Positions 25,681 through 34,441 of a stretch of DNA of 64,000 nucleotides are shown piece after piece. A program made the translations under genes and the position numbers. This stretch comes from JBLMYQ01 sp050260055 (GTDB taxonomy: Bacteria > Bacillota > Clostridia > Acetivibrionales > UBA4821). The stretch spans positions 185,961 to 249,960 of the forward strand of contig JBLNBO010000003.1 in NCBI GenBank assembly GCA_050260055.1. Direction: 5' to 3'. Positions within the stretch are counted from its first letter, which is position 1, and each line of letters opens with the position of its first letter. The notes below the pieces were generated by a model, which saw only the letters and a program-made list of their open reading frames with translations, was not told where the DNA came from and did no database searches.

Positions 25681-26040
25681 ATGGAAAGAAAAAAAGTAAT
25701 CATAGTTGAAGATTCTCTTATGATAAGAGACTTACTGCAAAAGGCATTAGAAAAATGCGGATGCAATGTGTGTGCAGTTGCCAAAAATGGAAAAGAGGGA
25801 ATTGATATATTTAAAACACACATTCCTGATATTGTATTTATGGACTTGAATATGCCTATCATGGATGGGACTGATGCGATAAAAAGCATTAGAGAAATAA
25901 ACTCTGATGCAAAAATAATTGTCTTAAGCGCTATGGGAGATGACGAAATGATTTCTCAAGTAAAAGCCCTTGGTGTTTCTTCATTTATTAAAAAGCCTTT
26001 CGACATTCGCGATATCATATCAGTATTAGCTACCATATAA
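25681..26040 (+). CDS. CheY-like single-domain response regulator
   Basis: A 119-residue receiver domain with no output domain, behind GGGGTGG. The acidic pair is IIVEDSLMIRD, the phosphoacceptor is the Asp in DIVFMDLNMPIMDG, and the switch residues are LSAMGDD and FIKKPF (conserved Lys-Pro). It is followed 58 bases later by two CheX-like phosphatase genes on the same strand, so it is probably dephosphorylated by them. Such single receivers carry signals to the flagellar motor or to other partners. Confidence 0.92.
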   Translation: MERKKVIIVEDSLMIRDLLQKALEKCGCNVCAVAKNGKEGIDIFKTHIPDIVFMDLNMPIMDGTDAIKSIREINSDAKIIVLSAMGDDEMISQVKALGVSSFIKKPFDIRDIISVLATI

Positions 26041-26098
26041 TAGTTATCTGATTTCTTAAAATTTTAATTTTATATTCCAATGAAAAAGAGGTAGATTA

Positions 26099-26584
26099 AT
26101 GAATAAAGAGTTTATTCAGCCTTTTGTGGATGGCGTAAAAAGGGTTCTCAAAAAAATGGCGAATATTGAAGCGACAGCAAATGAAGAGTCTTATGAAGAA
26201 AAAAACGAGATACAGACAAAAGGAATAACTTCAATAATTTCTTATTCAGGCAAAGTTGGAGGAAGATTTCTAATTGATATGAGCCAAGAAACTGCTATTT
26301 CGATAGTTCGCAGAATTAGCGGCACAAGTTATGATTCTGCCAAGGAACAAATGGTTCTTTCAACAATTTCAGAGTTGAATAATATTATTGCCGGAGATGG
26401 ACTTACGGAAATTAATAATAAATTCCTGATGGGATTAAGACTTGTTCCACCTGTAGTTTTTGCAGGTGATGAGGCGATGGTTTGCCTTGATAAAATCCCT
26501 TCAGAATCTGTAAATTTGAAAACAGAATATGGAGATATAAAAATAAATATTGCCTTTGAAAGGAGCCCGGAAGTCAGTGGATGA
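26099..26584 (+). CDS. CheX-like chemotaxis phosphatase, first copy
   Basis: A 161-residue protein behind AAAGAGGTAG. The CheC/CheX/FliY phosphatase fold shows the STISELNNIIAGDGLTEIN helix with the Glu and Asn that place the attacking water, and a beta strand pattern typical of CheX (GITSIISYSGKVGGRFLIDM). It should remove phosphate from CheY-type receivers. The downstream paralogue overlaps its 3' end by eight bases, so translation is coupled. No other che genes are present nearby. Confidence 0.8.
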   Translation: MNKEFIQPFVDGVKRVLKKMANIEATANEESYEEKNEIQTKGITSIISYSGKVGGRFLIDMSQETAISIVRRISGTSYDSAKEQMVLSTISELNNIIAGDGLTEINNKFLMGLRLVPPVVFAGDEAMVCLDKIPSESVNLKTEYGDIKINIAFERSPEVSG

Positions 26585-27038
26585 AGAATATATAAATTCG
26601 TTTGTTGAGGCAGTATATACTATTCTGCCTACTTTTGGAATAGAAGATTTGAAAATATCAAACCTTGAAGTTAAAGAAACCATGTTTTCAAATAAGGAAG
26701 TTACCGCAGTTGTCGGCTTAACCGGAAGCACCCGGGGTAATATAGCTTACTCTTTTACAACAGACTCAGCAAAGAAATTCGCTTCTGCAATGATGATGGG
26801 AATGCCGGTTGAAGAAGTTGATGAGGATGCAAGAAGCGCAATTTCTGAACTATCAAACCTTATTACAGGAAGAGGCTGCAAAATATTATCTAACAGCGAA
26901 ACATTTACCGATTTTACAACACCAACATTCATAATTGGAAAGAATATTTATTTTTTAATTAGTACTGTAAAAACATTGGCAATCAATGTTGAAACAAGCG
27001 CCGGAGATATGCAGGTAAATATTGGTCTTGAAGTCTAA
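26577..27038 (+). CDS. CheX-like chemotaxis phosphatase, second copy
   Basis: A 153-residue protein that begins at a GTG inside the last codons of the first CheX-like gene. It has ISNLEVKETMFSNKEVTAVV, GSTRGNIAYSFTTDSAKKFA and the phosphatase helix AISELSNLITGRGCKILS with Glu and Asn conserved. It is clearly a CheX family member with the active-site pair intact. Tandem CheX copies may form a heterodimer acting on the CheY upstream; this is an inference from gene order. A terminator closes the unit. Confidence 0.85.
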   Translation: MDEEYINSFVEAVYTILPTFGIEDLKISNLEVKETMFSNKEVTAVVGLTGSTRGNIAYSFTTDSAKKFASAMMMGMPVEEVDEDARSAISELSNLITGRGCKILSNSETFTDFTTPTFIIGKNIYFLISTVKTLAINVETSAGDMQVNIGLEV

Positions 27039-27046
27039 AAAAATAA

Positions 27047-27074
27047 AGGCTTTCCTCTTTAGGAAAGTCTTTTT
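27047..27074 (+). terminator. Terminator of the CheY-CheX-CheX unit
   Basis: GGCTTTCCT and AGGAAAGTC (one G-T pair) around CTTT, followed by TTTTTCATTT. Confidence 0.85.
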
Positions 27075-27126
27075 CATTTGTGGGAATAATATTATTATAG
27101 AAAGTAATTTATAAGGAGTGATTATT

Positions 27127-27768
27127 GTGAAGCTTAGAAAAATGGAAGTGCTTGCAATATTTTTGGTAATAATATCCTTTGGAGCAGCTTTTTATTTTTA
27201 TAATATCATGCCAGATAGGCTTGCATCACATTGGAATATCCAAGGGCAAGTAAATGGATACATGTCAAAATTCTGGGGATTGTTTCTAATGCCGTTTATT
27301 TCCCTAGGATTGGCAATAATGTTTTTTGCTTTGCCAAGAATAGATCCATTGAAGAAAAATATTGAAGAATTTAGAAAATACTTCGATTGGTTTATAATTA
27401 TTATCATATTTTTCTTAATGTATATTTATATGCTTACAATACTTTGGAATCTAAATTATAGGTTTAATATGGGGCAGATGCTCACTCCAGCATTGGCAGG
27501 TCTTTTCTTTTATTCAGGAATACTGATAGAAAAAGCTAAAATGAATTGGTTTATAGGGATTAAAACACCGTGGACGCTAAGTAGTAAAACAGTTTGGGAA
27601 AAAACGCATTATCTTGGAGGAAAACTGTTTAAGATTTCAGCAATAATCTGTCTTGTCGGGCTTGCTTTTCCTAGATATGCCTTCTATTTTGTCCTGGCTC
27701 CGATTATCCTTTCGTCAATATATATTATTTATTATTCTTACGCCGAATTTGAAAAGGAAAAGAAATAA
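27127..27768 (+). CDS. SdpI/YfhL-like DUF1648 membrane protein
   Basis: I use the GTG eight bases after AAGGAG; another GTG three codons earlier sits too close. The 213-residue protein has about six membrane helices. The DUF1648 block is NIMPDRLASHWNIQGQVNGYM, and the SdpI block is FIGIKTPWTLSSKTVWEKTHYLGG. In B. subtilis, SdpI gives immunity to the SdpC toxin and senses it. No toxin gene is visible nearby. Membrane remodelling or immunity is possible, but only the family is certain. Confidence 0.85.
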   Translation: MKLRKMEVLAIFLVIISFGAAFYFYNIMPDRLASHWNIQGQVNGYMSKFWGLFLMPFISLGLAIMFFALPRIDPLKKNIEEFRKYFDWFIIIIIFFLMYIYMLTILWNLNYRFNMGQMLTPALAGLFFYSGILIEKAKMNWFIGIKTPWTLSSKTVWEKTHYLGGKLFKISAIICLVGLAFPRYAFYFVLAPIILSSIYIIYYSYAEFEKEKK

Positions 27769-27772
27769 GGAT

Positions 27773-30742
27773 TTATCTCCATATATTTTCTACATGCTTC
27801 TTTGCTCCAAGGAAATTTATTCGGCCATATTTTTCTAGTACTTTTTGGCCCTTTTCTCCTTTTAGAAAAATTACTTCCCCCGGGCTCACAAACTTGTTCC
27901 AATACTTTTGGAAAACAACCGCCCTCTCTTTTAGGTTGAAGGCAGAGGGAAGAGGGTGATAGCTCATCAAAACCGGAGGACATTTATTTAGTCCGTATCT
28001 AACCATATAAAGCACTTTAAATAGGGAGGTTTTGGGAACCGGAACCTCATATCTTTCAACTGCATAACGTTGATCGCTTATTGGAGACAGCATTTCTGAC
28101 AAGGAAGCAGAAAACAGAGTAGAGTCTTTTTCTGAAGCTTCAAGATGTACTCTTATTGTTCCGTCATCTCTTTCGTTTATTACAACTTTATTATCATTTA
28201 AGGTATTATCTACCAATCCGCATTCCTTTAAACCATTGAAAATTGCCAATGAAATATCTTTTATTGATGATATTGCATTAATGTTTAGAAATTTCTCGTT
28301 ACCGTATGAGAGAAAAGAAGAAAAACTTGTATAAGCATTTAAACCAAGAATTCCACCTAAAAATCCAGTAATGTATGCTGTTTCTATGTAGGTTGGAATA
28401 AGATATTTAAGTGTTCCCAATAGAACTCCGCTAACTATTGTTGAATATATTGAGGCTTTAAGCTTACTTGCCAATATGCTTTGTTCCTGACCATATACGC
28501 TTCCAGCCTTCATTATGATAGGTTTTTCTAATTTCAACTCGCAGCAGCCCATATTTATATTTTCATATGGCTGGCCTATTCCCCATTTCTCATATGCTTT
28601 TGCTCTTTCAACAGATTTTGAAAGCATCCTTTGATTTATTTCATTTATTTCTTCAGCTGATAAATGGTTTTCCCCCAGAGAAAGAGAACCATCCAAATGA
28701 TTTATTCCACATTGAATTTGGCTATCATCGCATATTCCATAAAAGTTTTCATGTTTACGAAATAAACGGGACATATCGTTGTAACCCTTCTCAAGGCCGG
28801 GTGCAATACAGATAATATCCCAATTGTTTGCAACTTTTTTGGGCTCAATTTCGCTTTTTCTTATGCTTCTACCGCGCAACTGATTAACCGATGCAAAGGT
28901 TGTTACTGTAGACATATCTAAAAGGGTATTTAGATTAATGCTGTCCCAACCTTCTCCAAGAAGACCTCTGGTTCCAATTATGCATTTTGTTATACCCTTT
29001 TCAAAAATATAGGTTGTGAAAAGAACGGCGGTTCTAGAACACCAATCCTTTCCTACTCCTACTACTGAACAGAAGGAGCCTGTTATTGAGGGATCAATTG
29101 AAAGATCAAACTCAAAAGAGTTTTCTTCAGCCCACTCTTTAGCCAGATTAATAAAGGTCTGTGCCAAATCCTCATCACAAAGAAGATTGCTCCCGGTTAC
29201 CATAACAGGGTCAAGCTTATCGATTTCCTCATCATTTGTAAGTTCTTTAATTACTCTTATTGCACCGCCGCTTTCTTCATCAAGGAGACTCTCCATTTTT
29301 TTAAGGGAAAGGGCATTTGAAAATTCGAAATCAGTAATAATTGCAACGCGAATTTTATCGCCCATAGCTTTCATTTCATTTTTTAGAATTAATTTTAAGG
29401 ATTCTATCTTGTTCTTGCTGTATGCAAGGATTCTATCTATTGGAGAGCTATAAGCCCGTATACCATTTTCTGACAACACATAGCCAAGGCTTCTTAAAGC
29501 TTCTCTGATTTCCTCATATAAAGCTTTATCCTCATCTTTTGAGCTTATTTTTAATAGATTTAAGGCGTAATCTTCAATTAGTGCACACCAATCATCCATG
29601 CTCATCTCGGAGTACATAGCTTCTGTAACGGTAATATCCCAGGGGAGCTTACATTGATTTTTTAATAGATACTTTACACCTGCTATTGCAAAGTTGGTAC
29701 GGGTTTTAAAAAAGTTTGGCCATTCTTGGGCTTCACCGGTTACAAGCTTCCTATTAATTATGCGGTCAGATATCCAAAAATAAAAATCTGAGCTTTGAGA
29801 ATCAAAAGAAGAGGTTATTTGCTGAAACTTTTGGTGGCTGTTCTTTATAAATTCAAATTCTTCGGGAAGAGGAACGCAGAAATATGCCAAGTCCTGATAC
29901 GGGGCTAGCATTCCCTCTTTAACCACCGCAGGGGTCGGAATTTGAAAATCTATATTTCCAAGAAGTGCATTATAGCATTCCATCTTTTCCTTATCATCAC
30001 TTATTGGAGGCGTAGCAGTTAATCCAATTAAGTTTTCAATTTCTAGCTTCTGAGCAATTTCTGCCATTACCAAAGCCCAGTAATTCTGCAAATGATGGCA
30101 TTCGTCAAAAATCATGGTTTTGACACCAGTCTCTTTAAGGCTTTGTATCAGACTTTTTGCATTTGGATGCAATATTTCAAATAAATCAACCGAAACATCC
30201 TGAAGATTCTCATGCCTTAGTTTGATTGTATATTTAGAAAGTTCTTTTGAATAATTTTCTGGATTTGAAGCCTTCATTTTATAAATCCTATCGAGAGATT
30301 CCTGGACCGGAATTCCTGAGGATTTACTTAGAGTATCAGCCCAAAGATTTTCAGCAATTATGATTTCTGAATCATCACTGTTATCTGGGATACTTAGGGA
30401 TTGATATGTAAAAACATTGAGAAAATTTAGATTATTTGAGCTAGAGCTTACAAGAGAATTTAGTTCAATATTTGAACCTTCGGGAATAAACATTTTTGCT
30501 TTATCCATCCATTGACCCTGAATGGCTGTATTAGGGCACATTACTAAAGCTGGAACCTTTAGCCTGACCGCCATTTCGATTCCGGCAATGGTTTTTCCTG
30601 AACCGGGAGGAGACACAACGTGATATTTAAATCGGGTATTTTTGTTAGATGTGTGAAGACTTTCAAATTGTTCAAGAAGCATTGTCTGGTGCTTGCGAAA
30701 GGGGTATTTGAACTTAAGATTTTCTAGAATGCGTAAATCCAT
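27773..30742 (-). CDS. Large SF2 DEAD/DEAH helicase with predicted membrane segment
   Basis: A 989-residue protein. Walker A is SPPGSGKT (44-51), motif II is DECH (213-216), motif III is LTATPP (241-246), and motifs V-VI are GLLGEGWD (593-600) and QLRGRSIR (621-628), so an intact SF2 ATPase spans about residues 10-650. The rest is unusual: residues 764-801 are hydrophobic and Gly-rich (STIVSGVLLGTLKYLIPTY, ITGFLGGILGLNAY), as expected for one or two membrane helices, then a 190-residue domain I do not recognise. The start ATG follows GGAGGATAA. The upstream gene for a helical protein is 31 bases away on the same strand. Restriction-type or anti-phage helicase is the best guess. Confidence 0.85.
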   Translation of the reverse strand: MDLRILENLKFKYPFRKHQTMLLEQFESLHTSNKNTRFKYHVVSPPGSGKTIAGIEMAVRLKVPALVMCPNTAIQGQWMDKAKMFIPEGSNIELNSLVSSSSNNLNFLNVFTYQSLSIPDNSDDSEIIIAENLWADTLSKSSGIPVQESLDRIYKMKASNPENYSKELSKYTIKLRHENLQDVSVDLFEILHPNAKSLIQSLKETGVKTMIFDECHHLQNYWALVMAEIAQKLEIENLIGLTATPPISDDKEKMECYNALLGNIDFQIPTPAVVKEGMLAPYQDLAYFCVPLPEEFEFIKNSHQKFQQITSSFDSQSSDFYFWISDRIINRKLVTGEAQEWPNFFKTRTNFAIAGVKYLLKNQCKLPWDITVTEAMYSEMSMDDWCALIEDYALNLLKISSKDEDKALYEEIREALRSLGYVLSENGIRAYSSPIDRILAYSKNKIESLKLILKNEMKAMGDKIRVAIITDFEFSNALSLKKMESLLDEESGGAIRVIKELTNDEEIDKLDPVMVTGSNLLCDEDLAQTFINLAKEWAEENSFEFDLSIDPSITGSFCSVVGVGKDWCSRTAVLFTTYIFEKGITKCIIGTRGLLGEGWDSINLNTLLDMSTVTTFASVNQLRGRSIRKSEIEPKKVANNWDIICIAPGLEKGYNDMSRLFRKHENFYGICDDSQIQCGINHLDGSLSLGENHLSAEEINEINQRMLSKSVERAKAYEKWGIGQPYENINMGCCELKLEKPIIMKAGSVYGQEQSILASKLKASIYSTIVSGVLLGTLKYLIPTYIETAYITGFLGGILGLNAYTSFSSFLSYGNEKFLNINAISSIKDISLAIFNGLKECGLVDNTLNDNKVVINERDDGTIRVHLEASEKDSTLFSASLSEMLSPISDQRYAVERYEVPVPKTSLFKVLYMVRYGLNKCPPVLMSYHPLPSAFNLKERAVVFQKYWNKFVSPGEVIFLKGEKGQKVLEKYGRINFLGAKKHVENIWR

Positions 30743-30773
30743 TATTTATCCTCCGTACAGGTGTAGTAAATAA

Positions 30774-31274
30774 TTAGAGCTTATTCTTGAAAGTATCATC
30801 AAGTACATTATTCAAAGCCATAGCTTCGTTGATTACATCCTCGCTATCTTCAACAAAACTGCTGTCAGAATTGAGATTTAATTGAACGTTAAGGGATTTA
30901 AGCAAAGATACAATTTGCGTGAGCTTTTCTCTATTTGCTTTTATTAATTCCGAGGAGGTTGATTCGGAACTTGAATTGTTTAATCCTTCCATGCAATTTG
31001 CGTGGTTTTCAGCAAGTTTAAGATAAGTCTCGGTCAAGATGAGGATTTTTTTAACTAAAAGAGCTTTCAGGTCTGCATCTGAACCGCTGGATTTAAAACT
31101 TTCCAGTGCATTTTTTTTAATATTTATAACTTCTATAAGCTCTTGCCCAAGTTCTCTACGGCATTTATTAAAAATTCTTTGAAAAAGAGTATTGCATGAA
31201 TTGCTTAGAGCCTCAATTTCTTTAGAAGCAGATGGCTTTTGAAATTTTGACAGCAGATTATTAAGAAAACCCAT
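30774..31274 (-). CDS. Helical hypothetical protein, helicase operon
   Basis: A 166-residue protein, MGFLNNLLSKFQKPSASKEI at the start, behind AGGAGAATATA. It is helical and polar, with coiled-coil-like stretches (CRRELGQELIEVINIKKNAL, ILILTETYLKLAENHANCME, LTQIVSLLKSLNVQL), no signal peptide and no known catalytic motif. Its stop is 31 bases upstream of the SF2 helicase gene on the same strand, so both are probably translated from one message. I do not recognise a family; by position it is a candidate partner or regulator of the helicase. Confidence 0.7.
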   Translation of the reverse strand: MGFLNNLLSKFQKPSASKEIEALSNSCNTLFQRIFNKCRRELGQELIEVINIKKNALESFKSSGSDADLKALLVKKILILTETYLKLAENHANCMEGLNNSSSESTSSELIKANREKLTQIVSLLKSLNVQLNLNSDSSFVEDSEDVINEAMALNNVLDDTFKNKL

Positions 31275-31327
31275 ATTATATTCTCCTGATTGTTTGTTAA
31301 TATATAAATTATAACATACTTAACGGC

Positions 31328-31354
31328 GAAAAGAAAAAGCCCTTAAGGGCTTTT
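31328..31354 (-). terminator. Terminator of the histidine kinase gene
   Basis: AAAAGCCCTTAAGGGCTTTT is a palindrome followed on the minus strand by TCTTTTC. It touches the kinase stop codon. Confidence 0.85.
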
Positions 31355-33860
31355 ATTTTAAGTCAGAGAACTCAATATTTACAATTTCACTGATTGTCCG
31401 GTCGTGAGGAACTATTGGAGATATCTCTGTATAATCAGGAGCAAGATTGGTTGGGAGAGTAATAATGAACGTTGTTCCTTTATCAACTTTGCTTTTTACT
31501 GTTATTGTTCCTTCATGCATTTCAACGAGTGATTTTACTAGAGATAAACCTAGCCCGCTTCCTTCGTTTTTTCGAGTTAGAATATTATCAACCTGTCTAA
31601 ATCTTTCAAAGATTACTTCAAGCATTTCCGGAGGAATTCCTACGCCTGAGTCTTTTACCCGGAGTTCAACATAGGTCCCTCTATCTTTTAAAGAAACAAC
31701 TATTTTTTCCCCTTCGGGAGTAAATTTAACAGCATTGGATAACAGATTTAATAAGACTCTTTCAATTTTATCAATATCAATCGGCATAATCTTAGATTTC
31801 ACATTTGAAGTAAATTTCAAATCTATTTTCTTTTGTAAAACAAAGTCGGAAACTGACATGGTTACTTCTCTAATAAGAGCAACAATATCATATTCTTGCA
31901 AAGATAGAACCAAATAACCTGTTGTAATTCTGGTTATATCCAAAATATTATTAATAAGCTTTATTAAGCGATTACAGTTCTGTTTCATTATGGATAGATA
32001 CTTTGAAACCTTTGCTTTCTGTTCTTCATAATTATTTGATGAAGTTGCAGCATTTAGCATTTGAAGAGCCCCAAGAATTACTGTTAATGGAGTCCTGAAC
32101 TCATGTGACATATTGGCGAAAAATTCTTCTTTCAATCGGGATATTTCTTCAAGTTTTTTGCTGTACATTATTGAATTGGTTATTTCAAAAGCGCTGCAGA
32201 TAATATGAGTGGTCTCTCCATTGCTATTATGAATTGGAGTACTTATAGCAGTAAAATATCTTTTCTCGCCTTCAATAACTAAAGTAATAGTGGTAATTCT
32301 GTTTCGGCTGTTTTCGTTAATAGCCAAATCTGTATAATATTCTTGAATATCAGGAACATCTAAAACTTGTGAAATTATTTTTACATCTTCATCAGATATA
32401 TTATTTTTATCAATTTTTCTTTTAAGGATTGAGCTTAGAAAATTATTCGTCAGCCTGTTTGAAAGAACAAATTTTAAGCCGGGATAGGTTAAAATATAAA
32501 CAGGGGCTTCAAGCTGGTCAAGGGCGCTATTTATTAATTCCCACTGCTCTTCGATTTGAGAGGCCTGTTCTTTGATTTGGGTAATGTCATTAAAGGTGGC
32601 TAGCCCGAACAAGAAGTTGTTATCTTTATCATAAATTGGTTTTCCGTTAAACAAAAATATACGTTTTTCATATGAAGGGTCTGTAAAATGAACCATATAA
32701 ACATAGTCTTTTAAAGTAAGCCCTTTATAAACTGATTGAAGAGGATATTCTCCTTTAGGAATACTGCTTCCGTCAAAGTATGTCAAATAAAAGAAATCAA
32801 AGATTCCTTCAATATTTTCTATTGGTCTAGTTACATTTAACAGCTTGTATGCGGCTTCATTCCAAAACAGATATTTACCTTCTTTATTACAGAATATAAG
32901 GCCTTCAGACATGTTATCAATAACAGCCTCAAGAAGGCTTGATTTTTCTTGATATTTATTTGAGAGGTCTTCTAGATTTTTTCTAGCAAGAACATATTCG
33001 GTGATTTCATTACGAACAGAAATACTTCCTACTGGTTTACCTTTTTTGAAATATGGGGCTATGCTGATATTCCACCAGCCGGGCTGCTTTGTGAATGGAT
33101 CTGTATACATAAATTCTTTTACATGTATAGTTTTGCCGGTATTAATTGCTTCGGAATGGAGCGCGCTAATTTCATCAGTTTCAGGAAAGAGCTCTTCAAG
33201 GGTTTTTCCCAAAATGTCATCCATGGAATTGTATCCAAAGTATTCATAAGTATGCTTGTTTGCAAAAATAACCTTTAGGTCTTTCCCGGCTTTTTTGAAC
33301 ACAGTTACACAAGTAAGAGATTCGCTTATAACACTGTTTAATAATAAATTAAAATCATCAGTGTCTATAGGAGAACCATCTATCTGATACTTAATTTTTT
33401 CACCATATGTTCTAGAAATTATCTTGCAAGCTTCTTTAAGCTGGTTTTTCAGCATACTTCTATATTCTAGAGAGAGCTTTGTATCTATAAATTCTTTTTT
33501 ATTAAGGGAGGAGGGAATACGGGGAAGACCAATTGACATATAGCCAATAATATTTTGGCTGTGTCTTATTGGTATTATAATTATATCTATACCGCAGGAA
33601 CACTTTACCCTTACTGTGCGGGTTTTTGTCGAAAGCTCTATCGGGAGCTTGGATAATTTTCCACAGCAAAGGGTTCCTTCGTGGTGTGGTTTATTATCAT
33701 CTTTTAATGAACAGGCGCAAACGAAGGAAGGATGATATTCCAGTGAAAGGCAAGAGCCATCTCTTTCATAAATGCATACAAATGTTTTTGAAGATTGTAT
33801 AAGCATTTTCTGTAAAGAAATCAAAAACTCTTTATCGAGAACTTCGCCAAGAGAAATCAT
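31353..33860 (-). CDS. Soluble PocR/PAS sensor histidine kinase
   Basis: An 835-residue protein behind GGAGGGAAAACT. Domains in order: PocR sensory domain (about 5-115) with a cysteine set including FVCACSL, GTLCCGKL and VKCSCGIDI; three PAS-type regions (about 170-290, 305-430, 440-560); HisKA with FANMSHEFRTPLTVILGALQ (His586); and HATPase_c with LLNLLSNAVKFTPEGE, VKDSGVGIPPEMLEVIFERF and GSGLGLSLVKSLVEMH. No membrane helix is present, so it senses a cytoplasmic cue. There is no response regulator next to it. PocR domains often bind small hydrocarbon derivatives or thiol-related ligands. Confidence 0.9.
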   Translation of the reverse strand: MISLGEVLDKEFLISLQKMLIQSSKTFVCIYERDGSCLSLEYHPSFVCACSLKDDNKPHHEGTLCCGKLSKLPIELSTKTRTVRVKCSCGIDIIIIPIRHSQNIIGYMSIGLPRIPSSLNKKEFIDTKLSLEYRSMLKNQLKEACKIISRTYGEKIKYQIDGSPIDTDDFNLLLNSVISESLTCVTVFKKAGKDLKVIFANKHTYEYFGYNSMDDILGKTLEELFPETDEISALHSEAINTGKTIHVKEFMYTDPFTKQPGWWNISIAPYFKKGKPVGSISVRNEITEYVLARKNLEDLSNKYQEKSSLLEAVIDNMSEGLIFCNKEGKYLFWNEAAYKLLNVTRPIENIEGIFDFFYLTYFDGSSIPKGEYPLQSVYKGLTLKDYVYMVHFTDPSYEKRIFLFNGKPIYDKDNNFLFGLATFNDITQIKEQASQIEEQWELINSALDQLEAPVYILTYPGLKFVLSNRLTNNFLSSILKRKIDKNNISDEDVKIISQVLDVPDIQEYYTDLAINENSRNRITTITLVIEGEKRYFTAISTPIHNSNGETTHIICSAFEITNSIMYSKKLEEISRLKEEFFANMSHEFRTPLTVILGALQMLNAATSSNNYEEQKAKVSKYLSIMKQNCNRLIKLINNILDITRITTGYLVLSLQEYDIVALIREVTMSVSDFVLQKKIDLKFTSNVKSKIMPIDIDKIERVLLNLLSNAVKFTPEGEKIVVSLKDRGTYVELRVKDSGVGIPPEMLEVIFERFRQVDNILTRKNEGSGLGLSLVKSLVEMHEGTITVKSKVDKGTTFIITLPTNLAPDYTEISPIVPHDRTISEIVNIEFSDLK

Positions 33861-34056
33861 AGTTTTCCCTCCAAAAAGGCAATGCTAAAGAATGTAAAAA
33901 TTAACAGAGTTGTACTTGTTAATTATTATAAATATTTCAGCATTAAAATTCAACATATTAATTCGACTCTATTTGACAAGCGAATAGGTTCTATAAAAAG
34001 AGTTGTTATGATTTGCAAGGCTTTACAAAAAAACACAGAAAAAACGCATGAAACTG

Positions 34057-34085
34057 TTGACACGTCAAGACGGGGCTGTTAATAT
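34057..34085 (+). promoter_or_regulatory. Sigma-A promoter of the ilv-leu operon
   Basis: TTGACA and TAATAT are separated by 17 bases. It lies just ahead of the T-box leader, so transcription of the leader starts about 34092. Confidence 0.88.
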
Positions 34086-34099
34086 ACTAATAATTAAAA

Positions 34100-34352
34100 A
34101 AATAAAGGCTATGAAGGAAAAAAGTTGCATCCTGTAACTTTTAGAGAGCACATGTTAGGTGAAATTGTGTAGATGGAATGCAAGAATAACTCGTTCCTGA
34201 GCTGTAGTTTCGAAGAAATGTAGAAACTGCCGGGGATTCCCGTTATAGAAAAGCCTATAATAAGGGTTCTCAAAAGAGCCAAAGTAGGGTGGTACCACGT
34301 AGATTACCCCTTCGTCCCTATATATTCATATACATGGACGAAGGGGTTTTAG
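34100..34352 (+). ncRNA. T-box leader of ilvB (probably leucine-specific)
   Basis: The leader includes the AGAGA-type stem I base, the antiterminator T-box AGGGTGGTACCACG (34286-34299), and a terminator ACCCCTTCGTCC/GGACGAAGGGGT with a T-run. The likely specifier codon is CTC (34190-34192) in AATAACTCGTTCCTGAGC, which would read tRNA-Leu, as in the B. subtilis ilv-leu operon; specifier placement by eye is uncertain. Uncharged tRNA stabilises the antiterminator and turns on the operon. Confidence 0.9.
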
Positions 34353-34441
34353 TTTAGGAAGCTTTATTTCTAGAATAGATAGGGTAGAATATATAAAAAA
34401 TAAATGGGCAGCTGCCATATTTAAATAAAGAGGTGTAAAAA

